Positions 54,452 through 63,573 are shown, counted from the stretch's first letter. The stretch is DNA of 64,000 nt from Bin52 sp965213935 (GCA_965213935.1 CBDCAO010000009.1:116410-180409); one strand, 5' to 3'. Numbers and translations: made by a program. The notes: generated by a model not told the origin, from the sequence alone.

Positions 54452-55423
54452 ATGGCAGAGGCCCCGTTCCTGTCGGGCGCCGCAATCGACGCCCTTGCCA
54501 TTACCGGCAGGGACGTCATGGACATGATCGAGGAACTGCTCGCACGGCGAGACCAGGGCACCGTCTGGTGGGCAGACAAGTCGAACATCCGGACCCCGGA
54601 CGGCCGCTACATGATGTCGGTCATGGCGGCGGCCGATGATCCCTCCTGCCTGGTGGTGAAGTCGCTCATCGTCAATGACCGAAACAGCGCCCGCGGACTG
54701 CCTGCGCTCAACGGTCTGATCACGGTGCTCGACAGCAATTCCGGCGTGCCGGTTGCAACGCTTGACGCCAACAGGGTGACCGAGCTGCGCACACCGGCAC
54801 TCAGCTGCGTGGCGGCGCTGCGGCTGTGCCGGCCCGACACCTCGATCGCCGCCTTCGTCGGCTGCGGCGTCCAGGCCCGCAGCCATCTCGACGCCTACCT
54901 GGAGCTGTTTCCACTGCGCACGATCCGGCTGTTCGGGCGCGGGCGTCCCAACATCGACCGGCTTGCCCGGCTCGGACGCGACCGGGGCCTCGGTGTGGAG
55001 ATCTGCGACTCGCCCCGCCAGGCGGTCGAGGGTGCCGATATCGTGACCAGCACCATCACCATTTCCCGGCCCGTGCCGCCATTCCTTGACGCCGGCTGGC
55101 TCAAGCCCGGCGCCTGCGCCGTGATCACCGACAGCTCGCTGCCGTGGTTCCGCGAGACCTTCGGTGCATTCGACCGCATCATCATCGACGACATGGCACA
55201 GGAAGCCGGCATGGCGAAGAATCTCGCTGACCCCGACCTCGTCAGCGGCGATCTGGCCGACCTGGTGGCGGGGCGGACGGGCGGGCGCACTTCACCGGAG
55301 GAACGCACGGCGTTCAATTTCCGTTCGCACCCGGTTGGCGATCTCGCTTTCGCCGCGCTGGTGGTCGCACGCGCCTTCGGCAGCACCCGGAGCAGCATGG
55401 ACAGGTCACCCGGCACCTGCTAG
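54452..55423 (+). CDS. Ornithine cyclodeaminase/mu-crystallin family protein
   Basis: NAD(P)-dependent enzyme of 323 residues with a Rossmann motif FVGCGVQARSHLDAYL, an upstream catalytic/cofactor region (DANRVTELRTPALSCVAALR) and DIVTSTITISRPVPP after the nucleotide fold. The family contains ornithine cyclodeaminase, alanine dehydrogenase and ketimine reductase. The substrate-binding N-terminal part has WWADKSNIRTPDGRYMM, somewhat unlike true OCD. The substrate is unknown. It probably forms a two-gene unit with the preceding small protein. Confidence 0.88.
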   Translation: MAEAPFLSGAAIDALAITGRDVMDMIEELLARRDQGTVWWADKSNIRTPDGRYMMSVMAAADDPSCLVVKSLIVNDRNSARGLPALNGLITVLDSNSGVPVATLDANRVTELRTPALSCVAALRLCRPDTSIAAFVGCGVQARSHLDAYLELFPLRTIRLFGRGRPNIDRLARLGRDRGLGVEICDSPRQAVEGADIVTSTITISRPVPPFLDAGWLKPGACAVITDSSLPWFRETFGAFDRIIIDDMAQEAGMAKNLADPDLVSGDLADLVAGRTGGRTSPEERTAFNFRSHPVGDLAFAALVVARAFGSTRSSMDRSPGTC

Positions 55424-55480
55424 ACCACGGCCGGGTATGTTCGGGACCCCGTGCCCCGCGCCAGGTGACGGAGGGAACTG

Positions 55481-56047
55481 ATGAAGATCAACGGCAATGC
55501 CGTGCGTCCGGGCAATGTGCTCGAGCACAACGGGCGGCTGTGGGTGGTAATCCGCACCCAGGCCGTGAAACCCGGCAAGGGCGGCGCATTCAATCAGGTC
55601 GAACTCAAGGACATCCGGAACGGCTCGAAGCTCAACGAACGGTTCCGTGCCGATGAACAGGTGGAACGGGTGCGGCTTGAACAGCGCAAGGCCCAGTATC
55701 TGTATCGCGATGACGATCTGATCACCTTCATGGACGGCGAGACCTACGAACAGTCCGCAATCGGCGCCGACCTGCTGGGCGAGCAGGCCATCTATCTGCG
55801 CGACGGCATGGAAGTCACGGTGGAAAGCTACGAGGGGGAACCGCTGGCGGTGATCCTGCCGGACACGGTGACGATGGAAGTGGTCGAAGCCGACGCGGTG
55901 GTCAGGGGACAGACCGCGTCCTCGTCCTACAAGCCAGCGGTGCTTGAGAACGGCGCGCGCATCATGGTTCCCCCCCACATTTCCGCCGGAACCATGGTCG
56001 TGGTGAAGCCGGCGGAAGGAACCTATGTGGAGCGCGCCAAGGGCTGA
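55481..56047 (+). CDS. efp: Elongation factor P
   Basis: Translation factor that relieves ribosome stalling at polyproline, 188 residues in three beta-barrel domains. The modified-lysine loop is KPGKGGAF with Lys33. C-terminal KPAVLENGARIMVPP and the signature ending match the family. The ATG follows GGAGGGAAC. It is 21 bp before the inositol-monophosphatase-family gene, a pairing common in this class. Confidence 0.97.
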   Translation: MKINGNAVRPGNVLEHNGRLWVVIRTQAVKPGKGGAFNQVELKDIRNGSKLNERFRADEQVERVRLEQRKAQYLYRDDDLITFMDGETYEQSAIGADLLGEQAIYLRDGMEVTVESYEGEPLAVILPDTVTMEVVEADAVVRGQTASSSYKPAVLENGARIMVPPHISAGTMVVVKPAEGTYVERAKG

Positions 56048-56068
56048 CGCTCCAGGGACCGGCCGCAC

Positions 56069-56878
56069 ATGCGCAGCGCCATCATCAACGTCATGGCCCG
56101 GGCCTGCTACAAGGTGGCGCGCGGTCTCATCCACGATTTCGGCGAGGTTGAACAGCTGCAGGTCTCCCGCAAGGGCCCTGCCGATTTCGTTTCCACTGCC
56201 GATCTCGGCGCCCAGCGCGGTCTGGTGCGCGAGTTGTCGCGTGCCCGGCCGGACTACGGTTTCCTGCTTGAGGAATCGGACCCGGTCGAGAGCAGGGATC
56301 CGCTGGGCCGGCGCTGGATCGTGGATCCGCTGGACGGGACGACCAACTACCTGCACGGCCTTCCGCACTGGGCGATTTCGGTCGGGCTGGAGGAGCGCGG
56401 GGAACTGGTGGCGGGAGTCATCTACGACCCGGTCCGCGACGAACTGTTCTGGGCAGAGAAGGGTGCGGGCGCCTTTCTCAACAACCGCCGCCTGAGGGTG
56501 GCGGAACGACGCGGTCTCACCCAGTCCCTGATCGCGACCGGCCTGCCGTTTGCCGGACAGGGCGACCACGATACGGCATTTTCCCAGCTGCGCGCCGTGG
56601 CGGCGGAGACCGCCGGCATCCGCCGCACCGGGGCGGCGGCGCTTGATCTCGCCTATGTTGCCGCGGGGCGATACGACGGGTTCTGGGAAAACGGGCTGCA
56701 ACCGTGGGATATCGCCGCCGGCATCGTTCTGGTGCGGGAGGCCGGCGGATACGTCACCGACCGGGCCGGCGGCAGGGACATGATGGTCTCGGGCGACGTG
56801 GTGGCCGCCAGCGCCCGTGTCCACCATCGACTGTTCGCCCTGGTCCGCACGCGCCGGGACCGGACGCCACCATCCTGA
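56069..56878 (+). CDS. Inositol monophosphatase family protein (SuhB-like)
   Basis: Mg-dependent phosphatase of 269 residues: LEES (67-70) where GEES is usual, DPLDGTTNY (86-94) and the second metal Asp in WDIAAG (213-218). It likely hydrolyses inositol-1-phosphate or a related phosphate and may have a SuhB-like RNA role. It is part of the efp/OmpA/MotA-like run on the plus strand. It is distinct from the partial copy at the left window edge. Confidence 0.93.
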   Translation: MRSAIINVMARACYKVARGLIHDFGEVEQLQVSRKGPADFVSTADLGAQRGLVRELSRARPDYGFLLEESDPVESRDPLGRRWIVDPLDGTTNYLHGLPHWAISVGLEERGELVAGVIYDPVRDELFWAEKGAGAFLNNRRLRVAERRGLTQSLIATGLPFAGQGDHDTAFSQLRAVAAETAGIRRTGAAALDLAYVAAGRYDGFWENGLQPWDIAAGIVLVREAGGYVTDRAGGRDMMVSGDVVAASARVHHRLFALVRTRRDRTPPS

Positions 56879-56956
56879 AGAGGCATGTCGTTGTCGCGGA
56901 AACAGTGTTGGGATACGTTTTCTGTTCCGCGCAACTCCGGGTGGAGGCCCAGACGG

Positions 56957-57802
56957 ATGACCGCGACAGGATCCGGTATCCGATTGGCCAGCAGTGTGAC
57001 GATCTGGCTGCTGCTGCTCGCCTGCCTGCCGTACCCGGGACCTGCGGGTGCGGAAGGACCGGTCGTCATTGGTACCGCGCGTCCCGCGGTCACCGTCAAC
57101 CGGGACGTGATCGAGAGCCTGCCGGCCGTTCCGGTCCTGCCGGCGCCACTGTTGAACCAGCCCGATGCCGGGGTTGAAGACTCGCCGGGTGCGCAGGCTT
57201 CCGGAACCGGACTTCCCCCGATTCCCGTGCTCGCCAGGCCACGAAACCATCCGCCGCTGGTGTTTACCAGACGCGGAACCGATGACACCAGGGTCCTGCC
57301 GCCGCCGGCGATTCCCGCCGGCCTGCTGTCCACGCTCTCGCAGGATTCGCTGTTGCCCGACACGGCCGGCGCACCGGGCGCCCCGCCAGCCCTGCCCGAA
57401 CCCGTGCTCCGCCGCATGGCAGCGAAACCGGACGCGGGAGGCGAAACGACGGCGGCCGGGACCACGCCCTCCCCGCCAGAGGAGTTGCTCGCCGTGCGCT
57501 TCGAGTTTGCGGTCGGCTCGGCATTGTTGTCCGACGAAGGCCTTGAAGCGCTGGAACGTCTGCTCCCGGTCCTCGCGGCCAACGCGTCTTCCCGGTTACT
57601 GGTGGCCGCCTACGCCAGCGCACCCGATGACAGCAGGGTCAAGGCCCGTCGCCTGTCACTCTCGCGCGCGCTGGCCGTTCGCTCTCACCTGATTTCCCAG
57701 GGGATCGACGGATTGCGTATCGATGTGCAGGTGCGCGGCAACGCGGCGTCCGATGGCCCGGCCGACCGTGTGGACGTCGCGGTGCTGGAACAGCGCCAGT
57801 GA
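56957..57802 (+). CDS. Exported OmpA-family protein
   Basis: Protein of 281 residues with a signal peptide (WLLLLACLPYPGPAGAEG), a Pro/Ala-rich middle, and a C-terminal OmpA/Pal-type peptidoglycan-binding domain (VRFEFAVGSALLSDEG, LSLSRALAVRSHLISQG). The ATG at 56957 follows GGAGG; a longer frame to 56885 lacks sense. It precedes the MotA/TolQ-like gene and belongs to the same envelope module. Confidence 0.8.
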   Translation: MTATGSGIRLASSVTIWLLLLACLPYPGPAGAEGPVVIGTARPAVTVNRDVIESLPAVPVLPAPLLNQPDAGVEDSPGAQASGTGLPPIPVLARPRNHPPLVFTRRGTDDTRVLPPPAIPAGLLSTLSQDSLLPDTAGAPGAPPALPEPVLRRMAAKPDAGGETTAAGTTPSPPEELLAVRFEFAVGSALLSDEGLEALERLLPVLAANASSRLLVAAYASAPDDSRVKARRLSLSRALAVRSHLISQGIDGLRIDVQVRGNAASDGPADRVDVAVLEQRQ

Positions 57803-57842
57803 GCATCGCCCGCCCGACACGTCCGTGTCTGCGATAGCCGCG

Positions 57843-58976
57843 GTGACCGACCCGCGCCAGTTCCTGATCCGCATTGCCCTGTTTCTCGGGATCGTTGCCG
57901 CGGGCGTCGCGATCCTGTCCGGCGCTCTGGTCTCGGCTTTCTTGGCAAATCCGGCGCTGAACGGGATGATCGTTGCCGCCCTGCTGATCGGGATCATCTT
58001 CATCGTCCGTCAGTTGTTGCTGCTTCGTCCCGAGGTCGCCTGGGTCGAGGAATTCCGGTCCGGTCGGCCCGCACACGCAATCCAGCGCCAACCGAGACTT
58101 CTGGCGCCGATCGCGACCATGCTTGGAGAACGTCGCGACCTGACCGTCAGCCTGTCGGCCACCTCCATGCGCTCGCTGCTCGACAGTCTCGATTCGCGAC
58201 TGGCGGAGTCGCGGGACCTGTCGCGGTACCTGATCGGCCTGCTCATCTTCCTCGGACTGCTCGGAACATTCTGGGGACTGCTTGGCACGGTCGATACCAT
58301 CGGGACCGTCATCAACGACCTCACCATCGAGAGCGGCGACCTGGGCATGGTGTTTTCCGACCTGAAACGGGGGCTCGAGTCACCGCTGTCGGGAATGGCC
58401 ACCGCCTTCAGCTCGTCGCTGCTGGGGCTGGCAGGATCGCTGGTGCTCGGGTTTCTTGACCTCCAGCTTGGCCAGGCGCAGAACCGGTTTTACAACGACC
58501 TTGAGGATTGGCTCTCGGGATCGACCAGGCTGGGAGCCGGCGGCGGGTTCGGGGACGGCGAAACCTCGGCCAGCGCCTACCAGTCGGCACTGTTCGAGCA
58601 GACCGCCGAGAGCCTGGACAGACTGCAGCGGGTCATCCTGCGCAGCGAGGACGACCGGCGGGCAGCCAATGCCAATCTGCTGGAACTGAACGAGACGCTT
58701 TCGACGCTGCTGGGCCAGATGCAGGTCGAACAGGGACTGATGCTGCGGATCGGCGAGGCACAGATGGAACTGAAGCCGGTCCTCGACCTCCTGGTCCAGG
58801 ACCTGTCCCAGCAGCGGGGTGACAGGGCCATCGTTCATCTGCGCAACATCGAAGCCCTGCTGGTCCGCCAGCAGGAGGACGTCCAGACGGCGCGGGTCGA
58901 GGCCGTGGACGAAATCCGCCAGGAAATCAGGTTGCTTGCCAGGACCATTGCGGCGCTGGCGGAGGAAGATCGCTAG
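57843..58976 (+). CDS. MotA/TolQ/ExbB-like proton-channel family protein
   Basis: Inner-membrane protein of 377 residues with two early helices (FLIRIALFLGIVAAG and MIVAALLIGIIFIVRQ) and the paired channel helices YLIGLLIFLGLLGTFWGLL and SGMATAFSSSLLGLAGSLV, the typical MotA/TolQ spacing. A helical C-terminal cytoplasmic tail of about 150 residues follows. The start is probably GTG at 57843 (VTDPRQFL), with GTG 57825 as the alternative. It overlaps no gene and lies 20 bp before its presumed MotB-like partner. Confidence 0.85.
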   Translation: MTDPRQFLIRIALFLGIVAAGVAILSGALVSAFLANPALNGMIVAALLIGIIFIVRQLLLLRPEVAWVEEFRSGRPAHAIQRQPRLLAPIATMLGERRDLTVSLSATSMRSLLDSLDSRLAESRDLSRYLIGLLIFLGLLGTFWGLLGTVDTIGTVINDLTIESGDLGMVFSDLKRGLESPLSGMATAFSSSLLGLAGSLVLGFLDLQLGQAQNRFYNDLEDWLSGSTRLGAGGGFGDGETSASAYQSALFEQTAESLDRLQRVILRSEDDRRAANANLLELNETLSTLLGQMQVEQGLMLRIGEAQMELKPVLDLLVQDLSQQRGDRAIVHLRNIEALLVRQQEDVQTARVEAVDEIRQEIRLLARTIAALAEEDR

Positions 58977-58996
58977 GGCGGTGAGGGGAGACGGCC

Positions 58997-60670
58997 ATGA
59001 CGGCACTTGCCGGTCGGACCCGAACCCGGGACACCAATACCTGGCCGGGATTCGTCGACGCGCTCGCAACGCTGTTGATGGTTATCATCTTCGCGCTGAT
59101 GATCTTCATCGTCGCCCAGTTCTACCTGACGCAGTTGCTGTCGGGTCGGGACGAGGCGCTGGACCGGCTGGAGCGGGAGGTCCAGGACCTGATTTCCCAG
59201 CTCAGACTCGAGCGTGATATCGCGTCGGAACTGCGCGTCAACCTGTCCGAGGCGACGGCCAGCCTCCAGTCCTCGATCACCGAACGCGACCGGCTTGGTG
59301 TCCGGCTTGAAGAACTCGCGGACCGCAACAGTTCGCTCGAGCTGCTGCTGGCCGAGGCGCAGGCCGACCGCGAGACGCTGGGCCGGCGGCTGGCGACCTT
59401 CGAGAGCCTGCAGGGCACCCTCGACGAGAGCATCGCCCGGGTCATCAGTGAACGCGACGCTCTGCTCGCAAGACTGCATGCCGCGGAGATGGAGGCACGG
59501 CTGAACAGGGCGGAACGGGACGAACTCGATGCCGGAATGCAGGAGGCGATGCAGATCATCGAGGCCAACCGGGAGACAATCAGTCTGCAGTTGCGCGACC
59601 TCGAGGCACTGCGTCGGGACATCGTTGCCCTGAAGACGGTCCGCGACCGGCTCGAACGCACAGTCCTGGAACTGACTGCGCTCAGGACCTCGCTCGAATC
59701 CGATCTCGATGAGAGCCGACGGTTGGCGACGTTGACCGAGGACGACCTCGAACTCGCCCGTGACATGCTCGACTCGATGGTGGCGAGGCTGACGACGTCA
59801 CGAGCCGAGAACCGGGAGCTGATCGCCGATGGCGAGGAACGCGAGGCCCGTGCAGCCGAACTCGTCGTTCTGCTCACCGCCGAGCGCGACCGCACGAGCG
59901 CACTCGAGGCCCGGCTGGCCGAGGCCGAGAACCGCACCTCGCTGGCGCAGGCGGAACTCGAGAAGCGGGACATCCGACTCGCCGAACTTCTGTCGGCGCA
60001 GGATCTCGCCAGGGAGCAGCTCACCAGGGAGGAAGCGCTCTCGGCCGAGGCGCGGCTGCGGGTTGAGCAGCTTCGTCTCGAAATCCGGGAACTCAATCGG
60101 CGCCTGCAGGAAATCCAGCTGGCACTGGAGGACAGCGAGCGCAAGGCCGAGGAGCAGAAGGCCACCATCGTCAACCTCAACAGCCGGCTGAACGAAGCGT
60201 TGCTCAATCGGGTCCAGGAGCTCGCCCGGTTCCGCTCGGAGTTCTTCGGCGAAGTGCGCAAGATCCTGCAGGGACGCGAGGACGTCCGGATCGTCGGCGA
60301 CCGGTTCGTGTTCCAGTCAGAGGTGCTGTTCGCGTCCGGCTCCGATGAAATCGGCCGTGCCGGCAGGAGTACCCTGCAACGGGTCGCCGAGGCTTTCGAG
60401 GAAATACACCCGCGGATTCCGCAGGAAATCGACTGGATCCTGCAGGTGGAGGGCCATACCGATGCCGTACCGATCCAGAGTCCCGACTTTCCCTCGAACT
60501 GGCACCTGTCGGCGGCACGGGCGATTTCGGTGGTGCAGTTCCTGTACGCGCGCGGCCTGCCGCCGGAACGTCTCTCCGCCGCCGGTTTCGGCGAGTTTCA
60601 CCCGGAGGAACCCGGAGTGCTCGAAAGCGAACGGAACCGGCGGATCGAGATCAAGCTGACCCAGCGCTGA
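58997..60670 (+). CDS. MotB-like protein with long coiled coil and OmpA domain
   Basis: Protein of 557 residues. One N-terminal membrane helix (ALATLLMVIIFALMIFIVAQ) is preceded by a candidate proton-carrying Asp21 in PGFVDALA, as in MotB. Residues 50-410 are an almost continuous Leu/Glu/Arg heptad coiled coil, followed by an OmpA peptidoglycan-binding domain (LFASGSDEIG, VEGHTDAVPI, LSAARAISVVQFL). GGGGAGACGG precedes the ATG. It forms an ion-channel pair with the upstream protein, probably linking membrane and cell wall. Confidence 0.87.
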   Translation: MTALAGRTRTRDTNTWPGFVDALATLLMVIIFALMIFIVAQFYLTQLLSGRDEALDRLEREVQDLISQLRLERDIASELRVNLSEATASLQSSITERDRLGVRLEELADRNSSLELLLAEAQADRETLGRRLATFESLQGTLDESIARVISERDALLARLHAAEMEARLNRAERDELDAGMQEAMQIIEANRETISLQLRDLEALRRDIVALKTVRDRLERTVLELTALRTSLESDLDESRRLATLTEDDLELARDMLDSMVARLTTSRAENRELIADGEEREARAAELVVLLTAERDRTSALEARLAEAENRTSLAQAELEKRDIRLAELLSAQDLAREQLTREEALSAEARLRVEQLRLEIRELNRRLQEIQLALEDSERKAEEQKATIVNLNSRLNEALLNRVQELARFRSEFFGEVRKILQGREDVRIVGDRFVFQSEVLFASGSDEIGRAGRSTLQRVAEAFEEIHPRIPQEIDWILQVEGHTDAVPIQSPDFPSNWHLSAARAISVVQFLYARGLPPERLSAAGFGEFHPEEPGVLESERNRRIEIKLTQR

Positions 60671-60677
60671 CCGGGCC

Positions 60678-62438
60678 CTACTCTCCGGCCGCGCGCAGCA
60701 GTGGGCCGGAGGAGTCGGCACCGAACTGCAGTTCAGCGAACTGGGCATACAGGCGGTTGCTGCGCAGCAGGTCGCCGTGGCTGCCGATCGCGACGATGCG
60801 CCCGCGATTCAGTACCACGATCCGATCGGCGCTCAGCACGGTCGCGAGCCGGTGCGCGATCACCAGCGTGGTCCTGCCATGCATGATGCGCTCAAGCGCA
60901 CGTTGCACCTCGCGTTCGCCCTGGGCGTCGAGTGCGCTCGTGGCCTCGTCGAGCAGCAGGACGGCGGGATCGCGCAGGATCGCGCGGGCGATGGCGACCC
61001 TCTGGCGCTGTCCGCCGGAAAGCCGCACGCCGCGCTCACCGAGCTTCGTGGCCAGTCTTTGCGGCAACCTATCAATGAATTCCATGGCATAGGCCGCCTC
61101 TGCGGCGGCGCGGATCTCGGTGTCCGTCGCTTCCGGCCGGCCGTAGCGGATGTTCTCTGCGACATCGGCGGAAAAGATGACCGCATCCTGCGGAACCAGG
61201 CCGATGCGGCTGCGGAACTGCGCCGGATCAGCCTCGATCAGCGGCACGTCGTCCAGCGTGATCACGCCGCTGCTCGGGTCGTAGAACCTGAGCAACAGGT
61301 GGAACATGGTGCTCTTGCCGGCACCCGACGGGCCGACCAGGGCCACGGTTTCGCCCGGCTTGACCTGAAACGAGACGTCCGAGATGGCGGCATGATCCGG
61401 CCGGCTCGGGTAGTGGAACGAGACATCGCGAAACTCGATGCGTCCGACCGGTGGAACCGGCAGGGGCCGTGGAATCGCGGGTGCCGCAACCTCGGCCTTG
61501 GTGGCAAGCAGCCCCATGAGCCGGTCCATGGCGCCTGCCGCCATCTGCAGGTCCCCCATCACGTCGGACAGGGCTCCGGTCGACCCGGCAACCACCACGG
61601 CGTAGAAGACAAAGGCAGACAGTTCACCTGCGGTAATTCGCCCGGCAAGCACGTCGCGTCCGCCGATCCACAACACCAGGGTCACCGCACCGAACACGAA
61701 GGCGATGACAATACCGGTGAGCGCGGCCCGGTTGCGGACCCGATGCACCGCGGTCGCGAACGCATCCTCGACCCGGATGCCGAACCGGACCACGTCGGTC
61801 TGCTCGTGGCCGAATGCCTGGACAACGCGAATTCCCCCCAGGGATTCGTCAACATGAGTGCCGATATCGGCCACCCGGTCCTGCGAGGCGCGGCTCAGTC
61901 GCCGAACCCGTCGTCCGAGCAGGATGATCGGTGCCACCACGAGCGGGATCACCAGCAGTACCAGGCCCGAAAGCTTCGGACTGGTCACCAGCAACATGAT
62001 CAGACCGCCGGCGAACATCAGCGCATTACGCATGGCAATCGATACCGATGCGCCGACCACAGTCTGGACCAGGGTGGTGTCCGCCGCAATCCGCGAGACC
62101 AGTTCTCCGGTGTTCCTGGTTTCGAAGAAGGCGGGACTCAGATGGATCACGTGGCTGAACACCGCCTTTCGCAGGTCGGCAACAACCCGTTCGCCCACCC
62201 AGGCGACCAGGTAGAACCGGCTGTAACTGGCCACGGCAAGCAGCAGCACCACCGCGAGGATGATGATCACCGCCTGGTCGAACACCAGGGGATCGCCCAT
62301 GGCGAATCCCTCGTCGATCAGGACCCGCAGGCCAATGCCGATGGCAAGCACGGTTGTCGCGGCGATGGTGAGGGCAACCGCAGCTCCGACAATCGGCCAG
62401 CGGTATGGAACGAGATAGGGAACCAGCGTCGTCAGCAT
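60678..62438 (-). CDS. ABC exporter, fused membrane and ATPase domains (MsbA family)
   Basis: Half-transporter of about 586 residues with six N-terminal membrane helices, then Walker A GPSGAGKST, Q-loop LVPQDAVIF, signature LSGGQRQRVAIARA and Walker B VLLLDEATSALD. It acts as a dimer to export lipid or drug-like substrates. The ATG at 62438 is conservative; a TTG at 62480, seven bases after GGGAAG, would add 14 residues, and the frame stays open to 62501. Convergent with the coiled-coil gene, 7 bp apart. Confidence 0.93.
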   Translation of the reverse strand: MLTTLVPYLVPYRWPIVGAAVALTIAATTVLAIGIGLRVLIDEGFAMGDPLVFDQAVIIILAVVLLLAVASYSRFYLVAWVGERVVADLRKAVFSHVIHLSPAFFETRNTGELVSRIAADTTLVQTVVGASVSIAMRNALMFAGGLIMLLVTSPKLSGLVLLVIPLVVAPIILLGRRVRRLSRASQDRVADIGTHVDESLGGIRVVQAFGHEQTDVVRFGIRVEDAFATAVHRVRNRAALTGIVIAFVFGAVTLVLWIGGRDVLAGRITAGELSAFVFYAVVVAGSTGALSDVMGDLQMAAGAMDRLMGLLATKAEVAAPAIPRPLPVPPVGRIEFRDVSFHYPSRPDHAAISDVSFQVKPGETVALVGPSGAGKSTMFHLLLRFYDPSSGVITLDDVPLIEADPAQFRSRIGLVPQDAVIFSADVAENIRYGRPEATDTEIRAAAEAAYAMEFIDRLPQRLATKLGERGVRLSGGQRQRVAIARAILRDPAVLLLDEATSALDAQGEREVQRALERIMHGRTTLVIAHRLATVLSADRIVVLNRGRIVAIGSHGDLLRSNRLYAQFAELQFGADSSGPLLRAAGE

Positions 62439-62650
62439 CGACAGTTCACGCCGGTCGTCCGGCTCGTTGTCGTGTCTCAACAATGGTCTTCCCGTCAGCA
62501 ACCCCGGTTGCGTACATCACACTATTGGCTTTCGGCTCCCGAAAGGCAATGTCGGTCTCTTGTCTGACGGTTCCCGACGGGATCCGGACGCGGCTTGCAC
62601 CCGTTCCTCATCGGGAGTATACGACCGCTGTCCGTGATGGAGCGTCCGCC

Positions 62651-62875
62651 ATGAAGTCCGATATTCACCCCGATTACCACGAAATCACCGTCGTCATGAC
62701 AGACGGGACCGAGTACAAGACCCGCTCGACGCTGGGCGCGGAGGGCGATGTTCTGAGGCTGGATATCGATCCCAAGACCCACCCCGCCTGGACGGGACAG
62801 CGCCGGGTCGTCGATACCGGCGGACGTGTTGCGCAATTCAACCGGCGGTTTGCCGGCCTGGGCGCCAACAGCTGA
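62651..62875 (+). CDS. rpmE: 50S ribosomal protein bL31
   Basis: Small ribosomal protein of 74 residues: MKSDIHPDYHEITVVMTDGT, then DIDPKTHPAWTGQ and AQFNRRFAGL. The CxxC zinc pair of some bL31 forms is absent, so this is the zinc-free type. GGAG precedes the ATG at 62651. It is followed by the small heat-shock gene, with a separate promoter between them. Confidence 0.95.
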   Translation: MKSDIHPDYHEITVVMTDGTEYKTRSTLGAEGDVLRLDIDPKTHPAWTGQRRVVDTGGRVAQFNRRFAGLGANS

Positions 62876-62896
62876 CGAAGTCGTTCTCCGACGTAT

Positions 62897-62925
62897 CTTG
62901 ACGTCCTCCTGACGGGTTCCCATAT
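62897..62925 (+). promoter_or_regulatory. Candidate sigma32 (RpoH) promoter of hsp20
   Basis: CTTG (62897-62900), 18 bases, then CCCATAT (62919-62925). This fits the alphaproteobacterial RpoH pattern CTTG-N17/18-CYTATNT with one mismatch. Transcription would start near 62932, giving a leader of about 100 bases. Confidence 0.6.
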
Positions 62926-62931
62926 CCCCTG

Positions 62932-63033
62932 CAGATCCGGATCGCTGCGTGTCAGGGTCCGGACATGAGCAAACGGGTTCGGCCAATCGGCGGACCCGCC
63001 GTCCACATTGCTTGCATGAAAGGATATGGACCC
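62932..63033 (+). promoter_or_regulatory. ROSE-like RNA thermometer in the hsp20 leader
   Basis: The leader can fold into successive hairpins: one at 62975-62997 (GGGTTC pairing with GGACCC, inner GCC/GGC) and a last one at 63003-63029. In the last, TTGCT (63008-63012) pairs with the ribosome-binding AGGA (63021-63024), leaving the G unpaired, inside an outer CCACA/TATGG stem with an 8-base loop. The U(U/C)GCU-AGGA pairing is the hallmark of ROSE elements, which melt on heating and release the ribosome-binding site. Folding was done by eye. Confidence 0.65.
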
Positions 63034-63504
63034 ATGCGCACCATCGACTTCAGCCCCTTCTTCCGTTCCTCGGTCGGCTTCGATCGCATGGCGAACCTGC
63101 TTGATGCCGCCTACCGGGCGGAGGGTTCGAACCAGCCTGGCTATCCGCCCTACAACATCGTGCGGACCGACAACGATCACTACAGGATCTCGATGGCGGT
63201 AGCCGGATTCTCGGAGGCCGACATCGACGTCACAGTCAAGGAAACCGCGCTGGCGGTCAGCGGCAAGCTTGCCGGGCAGCAGGCCGGGAAGGACGCCGCC
63301 TTCCTGCACCGCGGAATCGCGACCCGCACCTTCGAACAGCGGTTCGACCTTGCCGATCACATCGTGGTCACCGGCGCGAGCATGGAGAATGGCCTGCTCC
63401 ACATCGACCTGGTCCGCGAGGTTCCGGAAGAGAAGAGGCCGCGCAAGATCGCGATCGGCTCCCGATCTCACACGGTGATCGACAACTCTTCTGCCGCGGC
63501 CTGA
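63034..63504 (+). CDS. Small heat-shock protein Hsp20 (IbpA-like)
   Basis: ATP-independent holdase of 156 residues with an alpha-crystallin domain: YPPYNIVRTDNDHYRISMAVAG starts the domain region (about 44-65), HRGIATRTFEQRFDLADHI lies in the middle and MENGLLHIDLVREVPE is the C-terminal strand; the tail has KIAIG as the IxI motif. The ATG at 63034 follows AAGGA, which is sequestered in the leader hairpin. Heat control through RpoH and a thermometer is likely. Confidence 0.95.
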   Translation: MRTIDFSPFFRSSVGFDRMANLLDAAYRAEGSNQPGYPPYNIVRTDNDHYRISMAVAGFSEADIDVTVKETALAVSGKLAGQQAGKDAAFLHRGIATRTFEQRFDLADHIVVTGASMENGLLHIDLVREVPEEKRPRKIAIGSRSHTVIDNSSAAA

Positions 63505-63538
63505 CAGTCGGCGACGGCTGTCCCCGGCACGACCCGGC

Positions 63539-63573
63539 ACGCACGGGACCGGCTCCTCTCCGGTCCCGTGCGT
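63539..63573. terminator. Bidirectional hairpin terminator
   Basis: A perfect 14-bp inverted repeat (63539-63552 with 63560-63573) with a 7-base loop, exactly between the convergent ends of hsp20 and the hydrolase gene. No T-run on either side. Confidence 0.6.

Noticed and set aside
56957..60670. Zorya anti-phage system (ZorAB)
   Set aside because: The pair resembles ZorA/ZorB in fold only. No ZorC, ZorD or ZorE is adjacent, and the long tail is on the OmpA partner rather than the MotA-like one.
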